Shown here one piece after another: positions 14,783 to 21,176 of a DNA stretch of 22,521 nucleotides. The stretch comes from Paracoccaceae bacterium. GTDB lineage: Bacteria; Pseudomonadota; Alphaproteobacteria; Rhodobacterales; Rhodobacteraceae. Within the stretch, counting starts at the first letter, position 1; the number at the start of each line of letters is the position of its first letter. Below the pieces are notes generated by a model that searched no databases, was not told the origin of the DNA, and was given only the letters and a program-made list of their open reading frames with translations. The DNA is taken from positions 1 to 22,521 of the forward strand of contig DAOUPC010000004.1 of assembly GCA_030626365.1 (NCBI GenBank), written 5' to 3'. Made by a program: the position numbers and the translations under genes.

Positions 14783-15615
14783 TTCATCGCAGCAAAGACA
14801 CAACCATCCGTAATCAGTTCCGGTGGCGTCGTGCATAACCCGCGCGCCACCTGGAATGCCGCCAGCACCTTGGGCACATAATCGCGGGTTTCGGCATAGG
14901 GCGGCACACCCTGATGGTTGCGCACCGATCCCTCGCCCGCATTATACCCGGCCAGAACCAGTATCGGGTCGTTGTCAAATTCCTGCATCAGGAAATCCAG
15001 GTATTTGACCCCCCCTGCAATGTTGTCATCGGGTTCAAGGCTGTCGGTCACGCCAAACCGTGACGCCGTGGCTGGCATCAGTTGCATCAGCCCGGACGCC
15101 CCCGCCCCGCTGACCGCATCCGCCTTGCCAGCCGATTCAACCGATATCACCGCCAGCACCAGCGCGGGCGACACGTTGGTGCCAATGGTCGAAAGCAGGA
15201 TCGGAACGCCACGGGCGCGGGCGATGTCCTGCAAGGCCTGAAGGCGCGGGGCGCCAACCTTCCCCGACCCGTTCAAAACCGAAAGTGCGTCGTCCAACCG
15301 GCCCGGCCCGGTTTTTTCCAACGAGGGGGATACCTTTTCCCAGAACCATGCATACCGACCGGGCGACGCGACGCCAGCCGTGCCCCCCTCTGGTTCGTCG
15401 GGGCCTGCTTCAGCAGTCTTTGGTGCCGGCTTTGCCTTGCGCGCGACGCTGGCCGGATCAATCTGTACGGTAATACGGGGCCTGCTTCCCGGTGCCGGGG
15501 CGCGAATGCGCTTGGCCTCGAACGGGGCATAGGGCGCGGGCGGGCCAGCAGCGGACAGGTCAGGCAATGCCAGAACCAGCCCCAGCAGGGCGATATTCAT
15601 AATGCGCAGTATCAT
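14779..15615 (-). CDS. Secreted lytic transglycosylase (SLT, Slt70-type catalytic domain)
   Basis: Cuts the glycan strands of peptidoglycan to 1,6-anhydro ends; acts in the periplasm. 278 residues: signal peptide (hydrophobic 2-20, cleavage near SAA/G, about 23), a Pro/Ala/Lys-rich low-complexity region (about 25-85), a short middle part, then the SLT domain (about 135-260). The catalytic glutamate is Glu160 in ISVESAG, followed by GLMQLMPAT (175-183) and AGYNAGEG (222-229). The distal pair Cys261 and Cys272 may bridge. The start at 15615 is chosen because GAGG sits 7 bases upstream. It is divergent from the flp pilin genes, which raises a possible role in pilus passage, though nothing in the protein proves it. 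Confidence 0.92.
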   Translation of the reverse strand: MILRIMNIALLGLVLALPDLSAAGPPAPYAPFEAKRIRAPAPGSRPRITVQIDPASVARKAKPAPKTAEAGPDEPEGGTAGVASPGRYAWFWEKVSPSLEKTGPGRLDDALSVLNGSGKVGAPRLQALQDIARARGVPILLSTIGTNVSPALVLAVISVESAGKADAVSGAGASGLMQLMPATASRFGVTDSLEPDDNIAGGVKYLDFLMQEFDNDPILVLAGYNAGEGSVRNHQGVPPYAETRDYVPKVLAAFQVARGLCTTPPELITDGCVFAAMN

Positions 15616-15964
15616 CTGCTTGCCTCAGTACGTTTTTTTTAACGAATCCCATAAAATCCGGTGAAAAGCACCCATAAAACGGCCTGAATATTGGCGTTTT
15701 CGCCACAATTGGCACGATTTTGCATCGGTTTCCCAAAGGCAAAAAGTCATTAAAAAATAATAATCGTTTTTTATCTTATGGTTACAGTGAAATTCCCCAA
15801 AGATTAAAATTAGGCAAACAAATCCCCTTTTCGGCCCAATTCTTGCCACCGCGACCCGACTATATAGCTGCATACCACGACGGACACGAACCGACAGTAT
15901 GAGAGAAACGGTTTCGACAGACGACGCGGTTATATAACCAATTGATCCTTTGGAGGGACAAACA
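15616..15964. other. AT-rich intergenic region between transglycosylase and flp1
   Basis: 349 bases without a convincing gene. The centre is strikingly AT-rich: only 6 of 40 bases at 15741-15780 are G or C. It holds A/T tracts, a short hairpin TGGCG-TTTT-CGCCA at 15692-15705, and TA-rich stretches at 15861-15866 and 15931-15938 that could be -10 elements for flp1, though no -35 of good fit is placed. A strong GGAGGG lies at 15952-15957 before the flp1 start. It probably carries divergent promoters and regulator sites, which I cannot assign. Confidence 0.6.
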
Positions 15965-16153
15965 ATGATCAAATTTTTCAAAAACTTCCGCAAAGACGAA
16001 GACGGCGCCGTAACAGTTGACTGGGTCGTTCTGACCGCTGCTGTTGTTGCCCTGGCCGGTGCTGCCTACACCTCGATCGAGACTGGCGCGACTGGCCTGA
16101 CGGCTTCGACCGGTACCTACATCTCCGGTAAGGCACCTACAGACGGCCTCTAA
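15965..16153 (+). CDS. flp: Flp family type IVb pilin, copy 1
   Basis: Major-type pilin subunit of the Tad pilus. 62 residues: a charged leader (MIKFFKNFRKDEDG), predicted prepilin peptidase cleavage after Gly14, then a hydrophobic helix (AVTVDWVVLTAAVVALAG, 15-32) and a short polar tail. The position +5 residue, Glu in the classical Flp motif, is Asp19 here, followed by Trp20 instead of Tyr. The start is fixed by GGAGGG at 15952-15957, while a TTG 5 codons upstream has no ribosome site. It is followed by a terminator-like hairpin and a second pilin gene. cpaB and cpaC downstream confirm the context. Confidence 0.92.
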   Translation: MIKFFKNFRKDEDGAVTVDWVVLTAAVVALAGAAYTSIETGATGLTASTGTYISGKAPTDGL

Positions 16154-16210
16154 GGTCTACTGGCCTAAACGCCACCATCTGACAGTACTACGCGGGGCCT
16201 CGTCTTTTTC

Positions 16211-16226
16211 AAAGGCGGGGCCTTTT
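16211..16226 (+). terminator. Terminator-like hairpin between the two flp genes
   Basis: AAAGGC at 16211-16216 pairs with GCCTTT at 16220-16225 around a GGG loop, with one further T. The short stem and short T-run suggest partial termination, which would make flp1 transcripts outnumber those reaching flp2. A CTCTG/CAGAG pair follows at 16229-16248. Confidence 0.4.
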
Positions 16227-16261
16227 GCCTCTGAAACAGCTGCCAGAGAAAAGAGGATGCC

Positions 16262-16444
16262 ATGTTAAAACATATTTTAAACTTCAAACGCAAAGAAGAC
16301 GGTGCTGTAACTGTTGACTGGGTTGTGCTGACCGCTGCTGTGGTCGCACTTGCCGGTGCAGCCTTTTCATCACTTGAAACCGCCACCGGCGGATTAGGTA
16401 GCAAGACAGGTACTTACCTTGCCACCAAAGCGATAGAAGACTGA
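16262..16444 (+). CDS. flp: Flp family type IVb pilin, copy 2
   Basis: Second pilin of 60 residues, paralogue of the first. Leader MLKHILNFKRKEDG with predicted cleavage after Gly14, hydrophobic helix from Ala15, again Asp19 at +5 and Trp20 at +6. Residues 12-34 are identical to copy 1, although 10 of the 23 codons differ, all silently. The leader and the C-terminal tail differ (Phe/Ser-rich SSLETATGGLGSKTGTY versus TSIETGATGLTASTGTY). AGAGG precedes the ATG. It could be a minor pilin or a functional duplicate. A strong hairpin follows at 16458-16483. Confidence 0.92.
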   Translation: MLKHILNFKRKEDGAVTVDWVVLTAAVVALAGAAFSSLETATGGLGSKTGTYLATKAIED

Positions 16445-16457
16445 GAATAGACAATGT

Positions 16458-16483
16458 CAGGAAGGCGGTAATCCGCCTTCCTG
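16458..16483 (+). terminator. Strong 11-bp hairpin after flp2
   Basis: CAGGAAGGCGG at 16458-16468 and CCGCCTTCCTG at 16473-16483 pair perfectly around TAAT. No T-run follows, so it may protect the 3' end of the pilin message or act as a weak stop before cpaB, rather than being a classical terminator. Confidence 0.5.
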
Positions 16484-16600
16484 GCGACCCCGAAATAGAC
16501 ACAATTCACGTTTAGAAAAGTGATGCAAAGGTGGCAAAAGCCACCGTGCCCATTTTCCCACCCAACGGTTGGTGGTTCTCGAGCAAAGAAAGGTATTGTT

Positions 16601-17458
16601 ATGCGCGCGGTTTTTGGATTGGTGCTGATCGTCGGAATCGCCCTGGCTGGCGGGGCTGTGATGATGGCAAAGAACTATATCTCGGCCTATCAGAATGAAT
16701 TGGCCAAAGAGCGCCAGGCAAGGGATCTGGTTGTCCCGACAGTTGACGTTTATATTGCCGCGCACACGCTGCGGTACGGCGAGGCACTGGATGCCGACGC
16801 CGTGCGAAAAGTACGCTGGCCCGAAGATGCCATTCCCGAAGGTGCCTTTACCGATATCGAAATTCTGTTCCCATCGGACAATGCCAAGCCACGTTTCGTT
16901 CTGCGTTCCATGGAAAAAGACGAGGCCATCATGGCCATCAAGGTGACCAGCCCCGGCGAAGATGCCGGCCTGACATCGCAACTTGAACGCGGAATGCGCG
17001 CCTTTGCAATCCGGGTGGACGTCGCATCGGGCGTATCTGGTTTTCTGCGCCCCGGTGACCACGTTGATGTGTACTGGACCGGCAGCCTTCGCGGTGCGGT
17101 CGAAGGTGCGAATGGTAATCTTACCCGCCTGATCGAAACAGCTGTGAAACTGATCGCTATCGACCAAAGCGCCGGCGGAGACGTTGATGGCACCGTAATC
17201 GCCCGCACGATAACTGTTGCCGTTCGCCCAGAACAGGTGGCCGCCCTGGCCCAGGCACAGACCACCGGACGCCTGTCACTGGCACTGGTCGGTGTCGGCG
17301 ACGACACGGTTGCCTCGGCAATCGAGGTCAACCAGCGATCACTGTTGGGACTGGGGGCCGTCGAGGCCGCCCCGGAAAGGGCCGAAGAAAGGGTTTGCAC
17401 CATCCGCACCCGCCGCGGTGCCGAGGTCGTGAACATTCCGATCCCTTGCACAAACTGA
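16601..17458 (+). CDS. cpaB: Tad pilus assembly protein CpaB/RcpC
   Basis: Periplasmic pilus assembly factor thought to work with the secretin. 285 residues from the ATG at 16601: one N-terminal membrane segment or uncleaved signal (about 4-23), a helix to about 44, a SAF-type domain (about 46-110, VDVYIAAHTLRYGEALDADAV), then the CpaB/RcpC domain with GFLRPGDHVDVYWT (147-160) and RTITVAVRPEQVAALAQAQTTGRLSLAL (about 202-229). The cysteines at 266 and 283 may form a disulfide. The open frame extends 27 codons upstream, but AAAGAAAGG lies before this ATG. Domain order and context make the call firm. Confidence 0.93.
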   Translation: MRAVFGLVLIVGIALAGGAVMMAKNYISAYQNELAKERQARDLVVPTVDVYIAAHTLRYGEALDADAVRKVRWPEDAIPEGAFTDIEILFPSDNAKPRFVLRSMEKDEAIMAIKVTSPGEDAGLTSQLERGMRAFAIRVDVASGVSGFLRPGDHVDVYWTGSLRGAVEGANGNLTRLIETAVKLIAIDQSAGGDVDGTVIARTITVAVRPEQVAALAQAQTTGRLSLALVGVGDDTVASAIEVNQRSLLGLGAVEAAPERAEERVCTIRTRRGAEVVNIPIPCTN

Positions 17459-17485
17459 TGCAATTTCAAATTATTACCAGCTATG

Positions 17486-17510
17486 CGGGCCGTGTCGATG
17501 ACACGGCCCG
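17486..17510 (+). terminator. Perfect 11-bp hairpin after cpaB
   Basis: CGGGCCGTGTC at 17486-17496 and GACACGGCCCG at 17500-17510 pair perfectly around GAT. It starts 27 bases after the cpaB stop. The T-content downstream is modest (TTGTGCATTGTT) and there is no clean T-run. It may attenuate transcription into cpaC or stabilise the pilin/cpaB message. Confidence 0.45.
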
Positions 17511-17527
17511 TTGTGCATTGTTGCCAC

Positions 17528-17536
17528 TTATCCACA
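17528..17536 (+). other. Consensus DnaA box TTATCCACA in the cpaB-cpaC spacer
   Basis: The nine bases match the strict DnaA box exactly. It is a single copy in a 192-base spacer, with no cluster and no AT-rich unwinding element, so this is not an origin. It may be a DnaA regulatory site or a chance match. Confidence 0.35.
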
Positions 17537-17559
17537 TAAGGAGCAGGTCGGAAACCATT

Positions 17560-17577
17560 GATTCTTGCAAAAGAATC
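17560..17577. repeat. 7-bp inverted repeat in the cpaB-cpaC spacer
   Basis: GATTCTT at 17560-17566 and AAGAATC at 17571-17577 pair around GCAA. It lies between the DnaA-box-like site and the cpaC start, and could be a small RNA hairpin or an operator. Confidence 0.4.
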
Positions 17578-17650
17578 CTATTTGGCGCACAGTGTATGAA
17601 ATCCGGGCGACTAGACCCGATAATGAGGCGTGATCGGAAAGGCAGGTCAC

Positions 17651-19066
17651 ATGTTGACTAATCAATGGATGAAGGCTGCCCTATTGGGACTGGCCATCGT
17701 AACTTTCCCTGTGGCACCCGGCGTAAATGCCGAAGAGTTACGGGTTGTAAAGAAGGGCACCGAGGCCACGCTGGACGTGCCCATGAATCGGGCCGTTGTG
17801 GTAGAAAGCGACGTTCCCTTTGCGGAACTCAGCATCGCCAACCCCGGCATTGCCGATATCTCGTCCCTATCGGACCGAACCATTTACGTGCTGGGTAAAT
17901 CACCCGGCATTACAACACTGACCCTGCTGGACGGCTCCGGGCGACTGATTACCAACGTCGAGGTCAAAGTGGCCGCCGATGTAACCGAGTTCAAGGAACG
18001 GCTGCGCCAGATCCTGCCCGGTGAAAAAATCGAAGTGCGCACCGCCAATGACGGCATTGTGCTGTCAGGCACTGTTTCCAGCTCGCAACGCCTGCAAAGG
18101 GCGCTGGACCTGGCCGAGCGTTACGCCCCGGACCGGGTGTCCAACCTGATGAGCGTGGGCGGGGTTCAGCAGGTCATGCTGAAGGTACGCTTTGCGGAAA
18201 TGCAGCGTTCTGTGTCCAAATCACTTAGCGTGTCACTGGGCTTTAACGGCGGCGGCAGCTTTGGCGTCAACGGCGGCACCGGCACCCTGAACAACCAAGG
18301 GGCCCTGGGCAACGCCATGGGCGGTAACATCCCATTTGCCAACGACAACGTCGGCGCGGTTTTGTTCGGCTTTAATGCCGGATCGGTGCAGGTTGGCCTG
18401 CTACTGGAGGCGCTGGAGCAAAAAGGCGTCGTGCGCACCCTGGCGGAACCGAACCTTTCGGCCCTTTCCGGGCAAGAGGCCACCTTTCTGGCCGGCGGCG
18501 AATATCCGATCCCGGTTTCCCAGGAACGCGGAACAATCAGCGTTGAATACAAACCCTTCGGTATCGAACTCAAGTTCATTCCACGGGTGGTTGACGGCGA
18601 CATCATCAATCTTGAGCTGAGCGCGGCCGTGTCGGCGATCGACCCGACCAATTCGATTTCGGTCAACGGGTTTTCGGTTTCGGCCTTTACCCGCCGCGAA
18701 ACGTCAACCACGGTTGAAATGCGCGACGGTGAAAGCTTTGCCATTGCCGGCCTGATCGAGGACGAGTTTCTGGATAATGCGGCGCAACTTCCCTGGCTTG
18801 GGGACGTGCCGGTTCTGGGCGCACTGTTTCGCAGCTCGGACTATCAGCGCAGCCAGACCGAACTGGTCATCATCATAACCGCCCATCTGGTCACTCCGAC
18901 CCGGGGCGAGGCACTGACTTTACCAACAGACCGGGTGAAACCACCCAGTGAAAAGGACCTGTTCCTGTTCGGGCGCGTAGCCCGGACCGACAAGTCACAA
19001 TCACGCGCAGCCAATGAAGTAGCGAAACAAGATTTCAGCGGGTCTTATGGCTATGTCATGGATTAA
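17651..19066 (+). CDS. cpaC: Tad pilus outer-membrane secretin CpaC/RcpA
   Basis: Forms the outer-membrane channel for the Flp pilus. 471 residues from the ATG at 17651 (GGAAAGGCAGG in front; a GTG at 17630 is rejected). The signal peptide cleaves near VNA/EEL (28). The N-terminal pilus-secretin domain (about 30-105) includes VPFAELSIANPGIADI and a BON-like segment (about 110-165, TANDGIVLSGTVSSSQRLQRAL). The secretin domain (about 240-415) carries VPVLGALFRSSDYQRSQTELVIIITAHLV (385-413), the family signature. Residues 199-225 form a Gly/Asn-rich loop. The C-terminal 50 residues are polar and may contact a pilotin or the neighbouring lipoprotein. The OmpA-type gene starts 16 bases downstream. 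Confidence 0.96.
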   Translation: MLTNQWMKAALLGLAIVTFPVAPGVNAEELRVVKKGTEATLDVPMNRAVVVESDVPFAELSIANPGIADISSLSDRTIYVLGKSPGITTLTLLDGSGRLITNVEVKVAADVTEFKERLRQILPGEKIEVRTANDGIVLSGTVSSSQRLQRALDLAERYAPDRVSNLMSVGGVQQVMLKVRFAEMQRSVSKSLSVSLGFNGGGSFGVNGGTGTLNNQGALGNAMGGNIPFANDNVGAVLFGFNAGSVQVGLLLEALEQKGVVRTLAEPNLSALSGQEATFLAGGEYPIPVSQERGTISVEYKPFGIELKFIPRVVDGDIINLELSAAVSAIDPTNSISVNGFSVSAFTRRETSTTVEMRDGESFAIAGLIEDEFLDNAAQLPWLGDVPVLGALFRSSDYQRSQTELVIIITAHLVTPTRGEALTLPTDRVKPPSEKDLFLFGRVARTDKSQSRAANEVAKQDFSGSYGYVMD

Positions 19067-19082
19067 GCAGAAGGACGGGCAG

Positions 19083-19715
19083 ATGTACAAAGTTGTTGCA
19101 GCACTGGGTTTGACAGTTGCGATTGCCGGTTGCGCAAACGAAGCCGGACATCAGGTAGATGGCGGCGCGTTTGGCAATGCCACCATGAACAACACCATGG
19201 TGATGAATGGCGAGCGCGATTATGCGGTCAGCCTGGCCAACCGGTTCGCCGAAGAAGTTCCCTCAATGGTGAATTTCGAATTCGACAGCACCGTTCTGGA
19301 TGCCCAGGCGCGGACCACGCTGGACGTTCAGGCCACCTGGATAAAGCAGTTCCCAGAGGTACGGTTCCGTGTATACGGCCACACCGACGCCGTTGGATCG
19401 CCAAGTTATAACAAAGGGTTAGGTAAACGTCGTGCAAACGCCGTGGTCCGGTATCTTTCCGCGCAGGGCATCAGCCGTTCGCGACTGGAGGCCGTCGCAT
19501 CGTTTGGCGAAACCCAACCCCTGGTGGCCACCCCAGAGCGCGAGCGTCAAAACCGCCGCACTGTGACCGAAGTGACCGGATTCGTGAAACGCCACCCGAC
19601 CATCATGGACGGAAAGTATGCGCAGGTGATCTATCGTGAATACGTCCTGAGCGCGGTGCCAAAGTCCGGCCTGACCAAATCCAACAGTTCTGGCAGCTTC
19701 ACCAACAAACAATAA
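19083..19715 (+). CDS. OmpA-family peptidoglycan-binding lipoprotein of the Tad locus
   Basis: 210 residues from the ATG at 19083 (AAGGACGG in front; an in-frame ATG overlapping the cpaC end is less likely because it hides the signal). Lipobox IAGC gives a lipidated Cys17. A low-complexity Asn/Met stretch (about 30-45) precedes the OmpA C-terminal domain (about 62-165): VNFEFDSTVLD, VRFRVYGHTDAVG, GKRRANAVVRYLSAQGI. Asp102 and Arg117 occupy the positions that bind diaminopimelate in OmpA, so peptidoglycan binding is expected. It takes the slot where many Tad loci have CpaD, and may anchor or pilot the secretin. The last 45 residues are polar with no known domain. Confidence 0.9.
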   Translation: MYKVVAALGLTVAIAGCANEAGHQVDGGAFGNATMNNTMVMNGERDYAVSLANRFAEEVPSMVNFEFDSTVLDAQARTTLDVQATWIKQFPEVRFRVYGHTDAVGSPSYNKGLGKRRANAVVRYLSAQGISRSRLEAVASFGETQPLVATPERERQNRRTVTEVTGFVKRHPTIMDGKYAQVIYREYVLSAVPKSGLTKSNSSGSFTNKQ

Positions 19716-19764
19716 CCCCGAAATCTGGTGATCGTAGCTAATTTCCCTACAATTGGGGTTTTTT
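19714..19764 (+). terminator. Candidate terminator after the OmpA-family gene
   Basis: AACCCC at 19714-19719 pairs with GGGGTT at 19755-19760, and six T's run from 19759 to 19764. The loop of 35 bases is long; a shorter CCC/GGG pairing at 19745-19757 is an alternative. It begins inside the stop codon of the gene, so it should end transcripts from cpaB-cpaC-ompA. Confidence 0.5.
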
Positions 19765-19812
19765 AGCCTAATTATCGCCCAGATTCACCGCGAAATTATC
19801 CTCAATGGGTGA

Positions 19813-19836
19813 CGTGCGACCAAACCGAGTCGCACG
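19813..19836. promoter_or_regulatory. 8-bp inverted repeat upstream of cpaE
   Basis: CGTGCGAC at 19813-19820 and GTCGCACG at 19829-19836 are exact inverted copies with an 8-base gap, centred about 92 bases before the cpaE start. The spacing suits a dimeric regulator on two successive grooves, or a stem-loop. Confidence 0.35.
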
Positions 19837-19862
19837 CAGGCAAACACAGGACGGATCAGAAC

Positions 19863-19875
19863 AGGGCACTGCCCT
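19863..19875. promoter_or_regulatory. Palindrome AGGGCACTGCCCT upstream of cpaE
   Basis: AGGGCA at 19863-19868 and TGCCCT at 19870-19875 flank a central C. It lies about 42 bases before the cpaE ATG, where an operator or promoter-overlapping site could be. Function is inferred from symmetry and position only. Confidence 0.3.
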
Positions 19876-19916
19876 CAACTGCCGCCTGCTAAGCCTCCGC
19901 AATGAGGATAAAGGGA

Positions 19917-21155
19917 ATGAGCAGCACCGCGCCGCAACCAGAAAACAGCCCAATCGTGGCCTGCACTGTCAGCCGTGATGTCCAGAACTTCGACCTGCTG
20001 ATCGAAGACATGGAAACCCTGCTGGGCGAAAACTGGGGGGACCTTGGTTTTGCCGAAGCCCTGTCGTTTTTCAGTCAGCCCGAGGCCAAGGGCCTGGAGT
20101 TCATTGCCCTCGCCATCGACAGCGAAGACGAAGACAACCTGGTTCTGATAAGCGAGATCATCACACAGGCCAAGACACGCAAGATCCGGGTAATCCTGAT
20201 TGCCGAAGACGTGACACCCACCTCGCTGCACAAGTTGCTGCGCAAGGGTGCCGACGAATTCGTGCCCTACCCGCTGCCCGAGCAGGAACTTCAGTCCGCG
20301 ATTGAGCGGTTGAACAAGATAGACAACGAACCCCCTGCCCCACAGCAAACCGCAAGCCAGCTGAAATCGGGCAGTGCAAAAGACGGCGCACTGATCGTCG
20401 TTCACGGTCTGGCCGGCGGGTCCGGGGCCACAACCCTTGCCGTCAACCTTGCCTGGGAACTGACCCTGCTTGGGGAAAAGTCCCAGCCCAGCGTATGCCT
20501 GATTGATCTGGATATGCAGCACGGAACCGTTTCAACCTATCTTGACCTGCCACGCCGCGAAATCGTGTTCGAAATGCTGTCCGAGACAGAATCCATGGAC
20601 GAAGAGATATTTGGCCAGGCATTGACCAGCTTTGAAGACCGGATGCAGGTACTGACCGCGCCGAACGACATGATCCCGCTTGATATTATCACCCCCGAGG
20701 ACATCCAGCGGGTGATCGACATGGCGCGCAGCCATTTCGACTATGTGGTGATCGACATGCCCAAAACGCTGGTCATGTGGTCGGAAACCGTCTTGCAGGC
20801 GGCGCATGTCTATTTCGCGACGATGGAACTGGACATGCGGTCCGCCCAGAATGCACTGCGGATGAAACGCGCGCTCCAATCCGAGGATCTGCCGTTCAAC
20901 AAGCTGCGATTTGCGTTGAACCGCGCGCCGAAATTCACCGACATGTCCGGCAAAAGCCGGGTCAAGCGCATGGCCGAAAGCCTTGGGATTTCAATAGATT
21001 TACAACTGCCGGATGGCGGCAAGCCGGTAACGCAGGGTGGGGATCATGGCATGCCTCTGGCAATGTCCGCCGCCAAGAACCCTCTGCGCAAGGAAATCGC
21101 CAAGCTGGCCCAGTCGTTACACGAACTGGGAAACAGCGAAGCCGAAGCAGCTTAA
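19917..21155 (+). CDS. cpaE: Tad pilus localisation ATPase-like protein CpaE/TadZ
   Basis: MinD/ParA-like cytoplasmic protein that places the Tad machine, often at a cell pole. 412 residues from the ATG at 19917 (AGGA 8 bases upstream; an earlier in-frame ATG at 19902 leaves no ribosome site). Residues 1-135 form an atypical receiver-like domain ending KGADEFVPYPLPEQEL. After a polar linker (about 136-157) comes the ATPase domain: LAGGSGATTLAVNLAW (165-180), LIDLDMQHGTVSTYLDL (195-211), and YVVIDMPKTL further on. The P-loop has Ala166 and Ala171 where MinD/ParA have lysines, a deviant form seen in TadZ-type proteins, so strong ATPase activity is doubtful. It is preceded by a 200-base spacer with a terminator and inverted repeats. 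Confidence 0.93.
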   Translation: MSSTAPQPENSPIVACTVSRDVQNFDLLIEDMETLLGENWGDLGFAEALSFFSQPEAKGLEFIALAIDSEDEDNLVLISEIITQAKTRKIRVILIAEDVTPTSLHKLLRKGADEFVPYPLPEQELQSAIERLNKIDNEPPAPQQTASQLKSGSAKDGALIVVHGLAGGSGATTLAVNLAWELTLLGEKSQPSVCLIDLDMQHGTVSTYLDLPRREIVFEMLSETESMDEEIFGQALTSFEDRMQVLTAPNDMIPLDIITPEDIQRVIDMARSHFDYVVIDMPKTLVMWSETVLQAAHVYFATMELDMRSAQNALRMKRALQSEDLPFNKLRFALNRAPKFTDMSGKSRVKRMAESLGISIDLQLPDGGKPVTQGGDHGMPLAMSAAKNPLRKEIAKLAQSLHELGNSEAEAA

Positions 21156-21176
21156 CGAAAACAGGGGCTTAACATT

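Noticed and set aside
15709..15725. Sigma-54-like promoter (TGGCAC then TTGCA)
   Set aside because: The gap between the two elements is 4 bases instead of 5, and sigma-54 is strict about this spacing. The site is also about 240 bases from the flp1 start.
17528..17536. Replication origin at the DnaA box
   Set aside because: Only one box, no cluster, no AT-rich unwinding region, and no origin-associated genes nearby.
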